From the NCBI GenBank assembly GCA_964601225.1, contig CAZRMM010000008.1, positions 16,030-80,029 of the forward strand: DNA of 64,000 nucleotides, read 5' to 3'. Numbering within the stretch: the stretch's first letter is position 1; each line of letters begins with the position of its first letter. The translations under genes were made by a program, and so were the position numbers. The notes below the pieces were generated by a model that was not told the DNA's origin, ran no database searches, and worked only from the letters and a program-made list of their open reading frames with translations. Shown here one piece after another: positions 7,719 through 18,600 of this stretch. The DNA is from CAYRGC01 sp964601225. Its GTDB lineage: Bacteria > Patescibacteriota > Gracilibacteria > Peribacterales > Peribacteraceae.

Positions 7719-9245
7719 GTGATCTGGCCACCTATCACCATGGCGACGCAACACCCCGACAACGCGGGGGCGCCGTGGTGGAAGGGCGATCCGTTCGTCT
7801 CCACGCACGAGGAGCTTGAGGAACTGCTTCTCCTCTTCCGCGATTTTCCCGTGGACGAGTACATGTGGGACTGGGAGGGCAAGCACGTCGACGAAGCCGT
7901 GGGCGAGAAGCTTTACGCACGCGCGTCCGATTTCTTCGCAAAGCATCCGCTCGGCGAAGACAAGCACCTCACGTTCCGTATTCCCGCGTACGAGGAAGGG
8001 AAGATGCACCGCACGGCTCGGGCATTCATGAACGTACTGTCGCTGTGGGACATGGCCGCCGAGATGCGCCTCCCCCGCCCGCCGGTGACCGAGATGTTCG
8101 TGCCGCTCACGACGAAGGCGCAGCATCTCATCGCCGTCCGCAAGGCCTTCCTCGACGTTGCAGAGTATCATCGCAAAGTATTCGGTACGTCCGAGCGCGC
8201 GGGCAATCGAGAGCACCAGATTCATGTAACCCCGCTCGTCGAAGACGTGGAATCCCTCTTCGGCATGCGTTCCATCGTCGAGCCGTACTGGAGGACGCTC
8301 GATCTGGGAAGTTCGGAAGCGAAGGAGAGAGGGCTTCGCGTGTTCCTTGCTCGCTCCGATCCCGCGATGAACGCCGGGCTAATTCCCGCCGTCGTCGCCG
8401 CCAAAGCCGCGCTCTCCGTCCTTGCGGACCTTTCCGACGAACTCTCGATCCCCGTCCATCCGGTGATCGGTACGGGCTCGCTCCCCTTCCGCGGTTCCGT
8501 GAACCCGACGTACGTCGACACGTTCCTTCCGCAGTATGCGGGCGTGCGCACGTACTCCATTCAGTCCGCCTTCCGGTACGACTATTCACAGGACGAGGTT
8601 CGACATGCGCTTGAACGGATGCGTGCGGAGACGCCCCGGCTCGAAGCCCTTCGTTTGAGCGAGGACGAACGGGCGAAACTTCTCGCCTTCAGTCAGACGA
8701 TGATCGGCGAGTGGAAGAAGACGATCGAGCCCCTCGCGCCTCTTATCAACCTGATCGCAAAGCACATACCCCCGCGACGGGAGCGTCTGCAGCACATCGG
8801 ACTCTTCGGGTACAGCCGCGGCGTCGGCAAAGTCACGCTGCCGCGGGCGATCGGCTTCACCGCGGCGTTCTATTCCATCGGCGTCCCGCCGGAACTGCTC
8901 ACAACCGGACGCGCGCTACGTCTCGCAAAAAAGGAAGGATTGCTCCCCCTCCTCGAGAAAACCTACCCGGCGCTCCGCAACGACCTCATTCATGCGGGAA
9001 AATACTTCAACCGCGAGAATCTGGAACTCCTTGCGAAGACGGAGACCGCATTGCGTCCGGTGATCGAGGATGTGGCGGTGATCGAGGAGTGGCTCGGTTC
9101 GTCGCTCGGACCCGTGAAGCCTCATCATGTCATTCACCGAAACATTACGTCGACGATCGCCCAGCGCATCGTCGGAGACGTGGAACCCGGCGCCATACGG
9201 CACGATATCGTGGAGGCGGCGAAGATACGGCGCAGTTTGGGGTGA
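7719..9245 (+). CDS. ppcA: archaeal-type phosphoenolpyruvate carboxylase
   Basis: The 508-residue length and motifs match the short archaeal-type PEPC rather than the ~900-residue bacterial enzyme. It has the near-N-terminal MATQHPDNAG, GTGSLPFRGSVNP, SAFRYDY, and YSRGVGKVTLPRAIGF with GVPPELLTTGRAL. The enzyme converts PEP and bicarbonate to oxaloacetate and phosphate, here most likely feeding aspartate-family or nucleotide precursors. The GTG start keeps the short family-typical segment before MATQHPDN, and a -10 box sits six bases upstream. Its stop codon abuts that of the convergent next gene, leaving no room for a terminator. Confidence 0.93.
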   Translation: MIWPPITMATQHPDNAGAPWWKGDPFVSTHEELEELLLLFRDFPVDEYMWDWEGKHVDEAVGEKLYARASDFFAKHPLGEDKHLTFRIPAYEEGKMHRTARAFMNVLSLWDMAAEMRLPRPPVTEMFVPLTTKAQHLIAVRKAFLDVAEYHRKVFGTSERAGNREHQIHVTPLVEDVESLFGMRSIVEPYWRTLDLGSSEAKERGLRVFLARSDPAMNAGLIPAVVAAKAALSVLADLSDELSIPVHPVIGTGSLPFRGSVNPTYVDTFLPQYAGVRTYSIQSAFRYDYSQDEVRHALERMRAETPRLEALRLSEDERAKLLAFSQTMIGEWKKTIEPLAPLINLIAKHIPPRRERLQHIGLFGYSRGVGKVTLPRAIGFTAAFYSIGVPPELLTTGRALRLAKKEGLLPLLEKTYPALRNDLIHAGKYFNRENLELLAKTETALRPVIEDVAVIEEWLGSSLGPVKPHHVIHRNITSTIAQRIVGDVEPGAIRHDIVEAAKIRRSLG

Positions 9246-10223
9246 TCAGCGGCCGAGTACGTATTGCGCGAAATCCGCAAGCAGCAGCGTGAACCAACCG
9301 ATCAGCAAGGCGGCTTCGAGGAAGTACTGCTTCGAGACGCGGAAGTGGTTGCTGATGATGGATGATACTTCTTCAAGCGAAGAGAGTTTGTCGCGGATGG
9401 AACGACGCCAGTCGTCCAGCCGAAGCTTTTTGGCGGTCATCTCGTACAGGCGCGCTGAATACCAATCGCCGATCAGTTTCGTGTCTCGAGTCGTCGCCTC
9501 GAATTCCACGATGGATTCCGTGCGTGCGCGAATGACTTGGCGATAGGCCTTCGCGATCTCGCGATTCCAGAAAAAGGCGTGACGAAGCGTTTTCGTTCCC
9601 ATCAGTCGTTCGAGCTTTCGCAGCCGAAAATCGAGACTCTCTCCCAGAATGCGGTACAGCAGGAGTTGTAGGTTGCAGAGTTCCAGGAGCTCGATTTCGG
9701 CTTCTGTTTTTCCCGCGGTGTCAAAAAGAACGGCTCCATCCCAGTCCACGAGGACAAGATCGTCTTTTGCGTACTTGAGACCATTTCCCACGGTCCGATC
9801 GATCTCGTCGGGATCGAGCGGTAACATTTCGCTTTTCAGGAAACGCGCGATAGCCGGAGCCTCGCTGAAAAACTGATTCGGTTCCCCGTCGTACCCGTCC
9901 ACGACCGCCACGGCGTACTCCTCGCTCATTTCAGTGCGAGCCCCGTGTTCTTGCAGAATCTGGTGGCACCGTTCGATCAGGCGCTCCCGGAGACGGAAAC
10001 TTTCCTCGGAAAAAGGATCCTTCACCACTTCCGTGATTTCGCACAGGAGGACGTGAGGATGATACGCCTTGATCGTCACGTTGTTCTCTTTTTTGATCAG
10101 AGTTTGACGCGGCAGGGTCTGATCGAAGTACTGCGGTGCGCTCTTGCCCGTGCGGGGCTCTAAAGTGGTTCCTCCATGCCGATTGCTCCCCTGCGCGAGG
10201 ACGAAGGCGACGATGCGCGACAT
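9246..10223 (-). CDS. hypothetical protein with C-terminal membrane anchor
   Basis: A 325-residue protein. The N-terminal two thirds are soluble alpha/beta, the middle is helical with coiled-coil character (EIELLELCNLQLLLYRILGE, then long charged helices), and one membrane helix lies near the C terminus (EAALLIGWFTLLLADF). The layout, with LVLVDWDGAVLFD followed by helices and a terminal membrane segment, recalls the RMD1/DUF155 family, but I cannot see a decisive motif. It is followed by the penicillin-binding protein gene on the same strand. Confidence 0.6.
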   Translation of the reverse strand: MSRIVAFVLAQGSNRHGGTTLEPRTGKSAPQYFDQTLPRQTLIKKENNVTIKAYHPHVLLCEITEVVKDPFSEESFRLRERLIERCHQILQEHGARTEMSEEYAVAVVDGYDGEPNQFFSEAPAIARFLKSEMLPLDPDEIDRTVGNGLKYAKDDLVLVDWDGAVLFDTAGKTEAEIELLELCNLQLLLYRILGESLDFRLRKLERLMGTKTLRHAFFWNREIAKAYRQVIRARTESIVEFEATTRDTKLIGDWYSARLYEMTAKKLRLDDWRRSIRDKLSSLEEVSSIISNHFRVSKQYFLEAALLIGWFTLLLADFAQYVLGR

Positions 10224-10255
10224 GATCCGATTCTACTCCTTCTCGCTTCGTTTCA

Positions 10256-12658
10256 TTATTTTTCGGTGACAATGACGCGAATCGAGACGGCGGCATTTTC
10301 GGTTCGTGCCTCGATCGTGCGGACTCCGGGGCGAGGATTCCACCGCACTGCGTAATCGGGTCCGGCGGCTTCCCCCAGCCGGTTTCCGTCCACAAACCAC
10401 TCGATTGTCGAAACGCCGGAATCTGCCTGCGCCCGTAGCGTTACGGTCTCTCGTTCGTCGGGAATGAGCGGATCGAGTTCGAACATATCTCCGTCATGCG
10501 GCCAGGCGATGGAAAGACCGTCGCGCGTACCGTTGCGGGTATTGCCGTTAGGACACAGCGGTGAAGGACGCGCGGGTGGCATCGGCCAACCGTGATCGTT
10601 TGCCCAAGAGCGGAGCTCCGCGGGAAACACCACGACGGTTTTTTCCTCGGTCGTTTCTGCGGGGCACGTTGGGCCGGCGAGCAGTCCGTTGCGGCGATCG
10701 ATGCGGATGATTTTCCAGAGATCGTCTTGTTCCGTCGGCTCCGTGCCGGCGATGAAGTATTCGCGTACCCGTTCGCGGCACGCGGGTGTGGGGAGTTTTC
10801 CGGAGAGACGACATACTTCTCGTTCGACGATGCCGGGAGGTTTCATGAATCCGGTGCGGGGAATGTCCTCCGTTGCGGCGATAAGGACATCGTGCATGAT
10901 CGGCGCGGCTCCGGTGATGCCGGAGATATCCCGCATTGCCGTATTGTCGGGGTTCCCCACCCAGACGCCGACGATCCGGTCCGGCGTGAATCCCATGGCC
11001 CAGTTGTCACGACCGTTCCTCGTTGTTCCCGTTTTCGCTCCCGCGGGAAACGAAAAATGTAAGGGGCTGTTTTTCCCGAACTCCCTCATGCGCGCCTCGT
11101 CATCGGAGAGCGCAGAATCGATCAGCCAGGCCACGCCGGGTTCCAACACGTTTTCCCCTTTTGGAACCGGATCATCCGCGAAAACCCGAAGAGGCAGGGT
11201 AAGGCCGCCGCGCGCAAAAATTCCATATGCCTGCGTCAGTTCAAGGAGGCGAACTTCCGCATCTCCGAGCGTGAGTGCAAGTCCGTAATGGTCGGGCGTT
11301 TTTGTGAGCGTCGTGATCCCCGAGGCCTTGAGAAAGCGCAGAAGCCGATCGACTCCGACGCGCTCCAGTACTTTCACCGCGGCGATGTTGTAGGAGTTTG
11401 CAAGCGCTTCCCGGTATCGCACGAGACCGTGCTCCTCATAGTCGTAATTTCTCGGCGTGTACGGATTCCCCTCTTCCGTGAAATATCGCGTTTCCGTGTC
11501 CGCCACGGTGGTTGAGAGGGTGTCTCCTTCCAGGAGTGCCAACGCATAGGTAAACGGCTTGAGTGCCGAGCCGGGCTGTCTCAACGAGGTCGCGACGTTG
11601 ACCGCTCCGTCATGAACGACATCGAAGTAATCGGCGCTCCCGACCATCGTCAATACGTCTCCCGTCCGGGCATCGAGCACTACGACGGCAGCCGATGTGA
11701 CGTTTTTTTCTTTGAGCATTTCAAGTTTTTGGCGAACGATCCGTTCGGTCTCCTGCTGGAGAGGCTCGTCGATGGTTGTTCGTACCGTATTTCCGTCAGT
11801 GAATCGTTCGGGAGCCCTGTCTTGAGCGAAAAAAACGAAGTGGGGGGCCTTGATGTCGACTCGATCCTTCCGTAGACGAATCTCTTCCTGTAGAGCTTCC
11901 TGTGAGTTCTGCACCGAAAGATCCCCTGCGTCGACCATCGCGTTCAGTACGACGGCCTGCCGTTTTTTGGCAAGATCCCATGCCTTGTACGGGTCGTACG
12001 CGGACGGTGATTGCACAAGCCCGGCAAGGAGGGTCGCTTCCGACAGAGAGAGTTCCGTCAGGTTTTTGCCGAAGTAGGTTCTTGCGGCCGACTCCGCCCC
12101 GTACGCCTGATGACCGAAATACGCCCCGTTGAGATAGGCCTCCAAGATCTCGTCTTTGGAAAGGACCATTTCGAGTCGAAGTGCGTCGCGCATCTCGAGC
12201 AATTTTGTCATCAATCCTCGCGGTCGTGAGCCGTTTCGAATTCGGACGAGCTGTTGCGTGATCGTGCTCGCTCCCGATACGACGCGGCCCGATGAAAGGT
12301 TCTGCACCGCGGCACGGAGCATGCCCAGAGGATCGATGCCCGGGTGCGAGTGGTATCTCCGGTCTTCCGTGTCCAAGACAGCCTGAACAAAAATCTTCGG
12401 TATCCGATCCAGTGCTATGGGATCACGGTCGCCGGACCGGGGGTCGCGAATTTCGTAGAGAAGCGTGCCGTAACGATCGAGTATTCGGGACGGCGCGTTC
12501 TGGCGGGGATGGACGAAAGACTCCGGCAGAGGCCACAGCAAACTTGTTGCGCCAAGGAAGAATCCAGTGCCAACCAACGCAATACCCGCACGACGCCACG
12601 CCCGGAAACGGAGATATCCTCCGATCCGGGACAGTGACGTCGAGAGGCACCGCTTCAT
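10256..12658 (-). CDS. pbpC: penicillin-binding protein 1C (bifunctional)
   Basis: About 800 residues. An N-terminal membrane helix is followed by a GT51 peptidoglycan glycosyltransferase domain (EDRRYHSHPGIDP near residue 100, STITQQL, EILEAYLN). Next comes a transpeptidase domain with QPGSALKPF (SxxK serine), SYN (SxN) and KTGTTRNGRDNW. A C-terminal BiPBP-like domain includes several Cys. The ATG at 12658 overlaps the stop of the upstream alpha-2-macroglobulin gene in ATGA, so the two are translationally coupled. The same pairing (yfhM-pbpC) is known in proteobacteria, where the macroglobulin is proposed to protect the envelope and PBP1C to repair it. Confidence 0.95.
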   Translation of the reverse strand: MKRCLSTSLSRIGGYLRFRAWRRAGIALVGTGFFLGATSLLWPLPESFVHPRQNAPSRILDRYGTLLYEIRDPRSGDRDPIALDRIPKIFVQAVLDTEDRRYHSHPGIDPLGMLRAAVQNLSSGRVVSGASTITQQLVRIRNGSRPRGLMTKLLEMRDALRLEMVLSKDEILEAYLNGAYFGHQAYGAESAARTYFGKNLTELSLSEATLLAGLVQSPSAYDPYKAWDLAKKRQAVVLNAMVDAGDLSVQNSQEALQEEIRLRKDRVDIKAPHFVFFAQDRAPERFTDGNTVRTTIDEPLQQETERIVRQKLEMLKEKNVTSAAVVVLDARTGDVLTMVGSADYFDVVHDGAVNVATSLRQPGSALKPFTYALALLEGDTLSTTVADTETRYFTEEGNPYTPRNYDYEEHGLVRYREALANSYNIAAVKVLERVGVDRLLRFLKASGITTLTKTPDHYGLALTLGDAEVRLLELTQAYGIFARGGLTLPLRVFADDPVPKGENVLEPGVAWLIDSALSDDEARMREFGKNSPLHFSFPAGAKTGTTRNGRDNWAMGFTPDRIVGVWVGNPDNTAMRDISGITGAAPIMHDVLIAATEDIPRTGFMKPPGIVEREVCRLSGKLPTPACRERVREYFIAGTEPTEQDDLWKIIRIDRRNGLLAGPTCPAETTEEKTVVVFPAELRSWANDHGWPMPPARPSPLCPNGNTRNGTRDGLSIAWPHDGDMFELDPLIPDERETVTLRAQADSGVSTIEWFVDGNRLGEAAGPDYAVRWNPRPGVRTIEARTENAAVSIRVIVTEK

Positions 12659-15600
12659 TCGTTCACCGTGAAGATCGATCCGGCCGTCGCGCCGAAGTTT
12701 TCCGGGCGGTACATTTCCCAAATGCGGGCAGGACGGGTCTGAAAGGTTCCCGGGGTCGTCGCACGGACGAAATACGTGTAACGGTATGTTCCTGCGGGCA
12801 GAGTGTCGGCAAAGAGGAATACTCGATCATCTCTCAGTTCGGCGTGATTGAAATACCAGAGACTCGAATCGCTTTCCCACCACGATCGACGCTGTTGCAA
12901 GCGATCGACTGCGGCCGCGCCGCCGACTTGCGCCGTGGTTTGAAGATGCGTGTCGATCGCCTCGAAGCCTGCGGGGAGCGGACTTTCCACCGCCACCGAG
13001 AAACGTTGCTGGGGAACGGTCATCGTGAGCGTAATCGCATACGTGTTGCCAAGTTTTGCCGATAGAACGGGTTCCCCCTCGGTCGTGCCGGCGAGCGGGC
13101 GTACTTCCCGGAGGATGCTGATCCCTTCTTCCTGCGCCTTCTCGGAAAGATGTGCGGGGACAACGGTGAAGAGCATGTCGTAGTACAGGGTTCCCGTTCC
13201 ATCCTTTCCGATCGACAGGCTGTTGTCCCCTTCTTTCAATTCCCGCATGGTCAAGAGAAGGTCGGCCTTTGTAAGAACCGTGGATTTGTCGAATTTCTGC
13301 GTTTTTTTCATGGCACCGTTGACTTCCGTTCCCGCAGTGAAGCTCGCGTCGAGTTCGCCAGTGTTTCGCAGGTATTCCATAAACGCGAGAAGTGTCTCCG
13401 TGGTGGATTGAGTCGTGTCCCAGTGTCCGTCTCGGCGCGACGTCAGCAGCCATCGCACGAGATCGGGAACGAAGGCGCTGTCCGGATGGATTCGCAGCAG
13501 CGATCGAAGGACAACCGCCGTCGCGCGTTCGTTCGTTTGCATCAGCGGCGCGTATGACCAGTTCCATTTCTCTTCGACGTGCGCACCCCGCCCATCCTTG
13601 ATGATGAGACTGGCGATTTCATCTCCGAGCGTCTCGGCGGCTCTCGTCGTCCCAGAAGATCTTCCGGCCTGGAGTGCCATTGCCAACTGCGCTTTTGCGT
13701 AAATCGGCAGATTCTTGCGTCGCTCAAAGAGATTCAGCGCGAGATTTGCGTCACCTTTTCCCGTCTCGGAGAGAACGTAGAGCACGTATGCGCGGGTCGC
13801 GTCGTCCATGGTCGACACATCGGATCGCAGTGCGGCGCGAAGATACTCTTCCGCACGGCGGATGACGCCGGTATCCACCGCGTAGCCGCCGTCCTGCGCC
13901 GTCGAAAGCGCATAGAGCACGTAGGCCGACAGCGGCGCGTAACTTTGCGAACTTCCTTCCCAATATCCGAATCCCCCGTCGGCACGCTGGAAAGAATACA
14001 GAGTCTGGAGCCCCTTCGTTACTTTTGCGTCCAGAGTTTGCTTGGGAAGAATGGCAAAGACGTCGAAGCCCTGGAGTTTCTTCAGTGCGACGCTCGGAAG
14101 GAAGGCGGACGCCGTCTGTTCGGCGCATCCGTACGGGAAATCCACGACGTGTTCGAGGCCAGACGGAAGATATGCCGCGATGCTGGGCGACATCGTGACA
14201 AGAAGACTTCCTGCGGCCGCATCCGCGGCAGACGGGACCGTGACCGTTTCTTTGGCCATTGTGTCCGTTCTTCCCCATGTGGCCGTCGATTCGGGTGTTC
14301 CGGGTGCAAAGGTGGGAATGGTTCCCGCAACTTCGTCTTTTGCCCCGGATGTTTCCGCGCGCATTCGGATCGCGAGGCCATGCACGCTCCCATCATCCAC
14401 GGCGATCGGGAAGGTGACGGTTGCCTGTTCGTCGGCGTCCAGCGAGATCGTTCGGGACGGGCGCGCGCCGCTTTGCAGCGTGAATCCGCTCCCAAGCAAA
14501 GAGACGGTGAAGTCGTTTTTTTCGGGAAGGAAATTATGCACGATCGCCTTGAGCGTCATCGTGTCGCCGAGAACGGCGAATCGCGGTTGTACGGGGCGGA
14601 GGATCACTTTTTTGGTAGCGAGGATTTCTTTATCCACGGCGCCGAATTTGCTGTCCTTCGTTGCGGCAACGGCGAGGAGTTGCCAGGTTGTCAGATTATC
14701 CGGAAGGACAAAGGTCACGGCTGCCTCTCCTTTATCGTCCGTAAGGACGTGCGGTTGCCACGTCGCCGTATCCTGGAAATTTTCGCGAGCCCGTTCTTCC
14801 AGACCTCCGCCCCCTCCCTTGGAGCCGGGCTTGAAGCGTTCAACGAGGTACTGCAGCGTCGGGGCGGTGTATACGCCGAGTCCGTGTTGCGTGTAAAAAG
14901 CGGTGACGAGATCCGGCCGCACGTATCCCGTGAGGGCAAGGACGCTCGCGTCAACAGCGGCGAAAGACAGTTCCGCTCTTACGGGTTTCCCGTCCGCGTC
15001 ACGAACGCGGAGTGTCGCAGATACTTTTTCTCCCGGCAGGTAGCGTTCCTTGTCGGGAAGTACCTCGACTGACAGCTGTTTCCGACTCGTTTCAATTTTT
15101 AATTGCGCATAGCCGATTTTGAACGCGGGCGCCCCCGTATCGAGACCGTTTTCGTCGAAAGTTTCGCCGATGCGGGGTTTGATGATGACGACTGAAACGT
15201 ATGCGTTGGGAAGCAGGTCCTCCGTGATCGGCACTTCAATCGATTCTGCGTTGCTCTTTACGGGGATCACTTTACGCGTGATGACGTTCTCGCGTTCCAC
15301 GGTGACGAGTGCCGAGACTCCCTCGCCCTGATACGGTGATTTCACGAGCAGCTTGGCGGTATCCCCAACTTTGTATTCGGGCTTGTCGACAAGGACGTCG
15401 ACGCGATCGGTGTTGCCGTGCGGCCAGTTTACGAACGTGCTCGACCAGGCGTAGAGGCTCGTACTCGATTCGGAGGTTCGTCCCCCGTTGTCCGCGACGC
15501 TCGCTTTCACGACGTACTGGCCCCCCTTCTCGACCGGTATCGAGGAAACGGCTTTTCCGTCCGCGTCGGTTGTCGCAGTGAGAGTGCGGACCACGGTGTC

Positions 15601-18600
15601 CTGCGGCTCATTTTCGTAGTAGTACCCACCGTCCACGTTTTTTCGACGGATGGTGTTCCATGTGCGCGACGAGAGCGTGAGTGTCACGAGTTTTCGAGGA
15701 ATCGGTTTTCCGTCGGGATCCACCGTAATCACTTTCACTTTTGCGGAGGAACCGGGGGTGACGACGTAGTCCTCCGTGCGCACGCCAACGTATGCCTGCG
15801 ATTGATGCACGATGACCGACGTGCGGTTGCTCACGGTCTGACTGTTTGCATCGACGACGTCCGCTTCGATCGTGAGAATTTGCGAGAGCTTCTTCTCCGC
15901 GATTCTTGCGGGGATCGTTATCGTCAGTTTTCCCGCCTCATCGAGTTTCCCCTTTCCTTCGGCAAAGATTTCTTGGTTCGTCGGACAATCCCACCAGCAC
16001 CACGAATCTTCAGAAGAAAAGGCGTACCAGTCGTCGGTGACTTTGTTGAAGTAGTAATCCTGCGTTTGTGCGCGCCACGTGACGGGCGCTTCGGCCAACG
16101 GCGCTCCGAAGTAGTAGGAACCGGCGAGGTCGATCGTGAGCGTGTCGCCGGCCATAATCTCTTTGTCCCGGGGGATCAGGTCCACCTTATATTCGGGTTT
16201 TCGATAGGCGAGAATCTGGAATGTTGCTCCCAGTTGCTGATACGTCTCCTCGCCCGATGTCACGAGAACGCTGTACGCGCCGAGCGCAGATTCCTTCGTC
16301 GTCGGGAAGGTGAAAGAAAATGTTCCGAACTCCGTGAACGGCAATTCACGACGAAGTACTTCCACGCCGTCGGGATTCTGAATCACCACGGTCGCCGTTT
16401 TCTTACCGTCGGGAAGCAGGAGTTTCCCGTCCCAATCCCTGTGTCGGACGAATCCCTTGAGCGACACGGTGTCGCCGGGTCGATAGACGTTGCGATCCGT
16501 TTGCACCCAATTGATCGCTCGCAACTTTGCGGCGTCCGCGGATTGGAAATCCCACCACATGGCAAAGTCTCCCGTCACGACGGGGTCGGTCCAACGACTG
16601 CTTACAAACGAAAAATCGGAACCCTTCGTTGCCGTCACCCAAAATTCCGGCTGCCAGGAGTTTGAACCCGCGGAGAGTTTGTCGATCGGAATCTCCGTGT
16701 CGAGAAATCCGCGATCGTCTGTTTTTCCCGTAACGGGAGTGCTGCCGTCCAGAGCGCGGAACGACACTTGAGCCCCTCCCACCGGCTTTCCCGTCTGCAT
16801 ATCGACTGCCCAGACAAGGGCCTTTTTTCCAGAGAATTTCAACGTGAGGGCGGTGTTCGTCAGCGAAAAGTACTGCGTGAGCTGCGCGGGTTTCTTATCC
16901 CACGGCGTCACGAATCCGGGTGCCTTCACCGTGAGGACGTACATGCCGCCGTCGAGTGAGCTCGCGAGGAGGTCCTGCACGTCGACGGAAAGGGTCTCCC
17001 AGGCGTTCTTGACGTTTTTCGTCGTCAGCCTCCAGTGCTTGTGCGCCCCGAATCCTGTCAGGTCCGGAGAGAAATCCCATTGCTCGTTCTGTTTCTTGCG
17101 AAGCGTAAGAAACTGTTCAAGCGTGAGTTTCGCGAGATCGATGTCGATGCTGCCCGTGTTCACCGAACGCAACAGGTAAACGGGGGGCTTGTTTCGCTCG
17201 AATACTCCGAAATCCCCCCGAGAGTTTCCAAGCGTCACCTGCGGATCGAGATCCGGAGTGGTGAAGTTTCCGTTGAAGGCCGCGGAGAGCTTTTGGTCGA
17301 ATCGATCGAGGGCATCCGTGCTTATCGTCACCGTGTACTTTCGTCCCGGTTCGAGAGCGGGGTAGATCGTAACGGATTTGTCCGCTTCCCAGGCATTCGG
17401 TTCGAAGGTCATTTCTTCCCAGTTTTCCGGTTTGGGATCGAAAGTCACTGCCCGCAGAAGAGAGCCTGAAGAAACCGGATTATTAAAGCGCAGTGTCACT
17501 CCTCCGTTCTGATACTCGATCCCGACGGCGGCGAACGGCCCCACGGTGGTGAACTGACTGACGGATTCCGTTTTACTTCCCAGTTCGCCGCCGCCGAGAG
17601 CCTGCACCCCCGGAGTGACCCGCAGGGCGAAGGATGACGCGAATGCGAGCGGTGACGCAGGCGTGGCAACGATCACGCTTCGATCCTGAATCCAGGAGCC
17701 ATCTTCCGTCCGGGTTTTTCCGTAGGAAACATTTCTCACGTCGAGTTTCTTCTGAACATTCAGGCGAGTGCTTCCGGTACCCGTCGATGAAGTCGCTGTT
17801 TTTGCGTTCAGTAAAAGCAATTCAATGTGCTTCGCCGCGCTCGTCAGGTCCACTTCATGATCGAAATGGACGGTGAGTGCGGTGGTCGGACCGGCCGTAT
17901 CCGCCTGATCTTCGGGTTCCAGGGAATTGACGCTTGGTCGAACGGTCTCAAAAGACCATCGTTCATCGCGTTCAGTCTTCTCCTTATTGATGGTCATGAG
18001 ACCGGCCGGAACAGTCACCGTGTAGAGTTCCGACGGAAGGAGGCCGGATTCGGGGATGAATTCTGCCGCGTAGGTACTGAGCCAGCGCCAGCGTCCCGCC
18101 GTCCGCGGCTCAATCGTCACGCGTTCCCAGCCCGACGGTGCCGCAGAAGTGCCTACCTGTGCCAGTGCGATGATCGGTCGGTCAAAGACGACGGTAATGC
18201 GCTTGTCCGTGGCGACATCCGCGGCATTCGGACTCGGGATTTTTGCCGTAATGACCGGGTTTCCCGTAATTCTGAAGTGAAACTCGAGCGACGTGTCGAT
18301 GGGATCCCCCTTCGCGGTCTTCGCCTCTCTTCCGAGAAAGAAGGCATACGTGACGTCTCGTTCGAGTGGAGTTTCGGGTACGAAGAGGAGAGCATTGCCG
18401 TCCCATGTAAGCGCGCCTTTGGCTCCTGCGGGGAGAGTGAGGAATTGCTCCACGCTTGCATGGTCCATCGGCTCCGGAAATTCCATGCGCAGCGGTCCGG
18501 CTGCGCTGGCGGGGACAACGACGATTGAATCCCATCGCGTCGGCAGAGCGCGGATCGTTGCCACGGCCGCGACGGTCACTCCTGCGCAAATGAGGAATGC

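Noticed and set aside
13579..15072. 497-codon frame antisense to the macroglobulin gene
   Set aside because: Antisense shadow of a long GC-rich gene; sequence is Arg/Gly-rich without domains.
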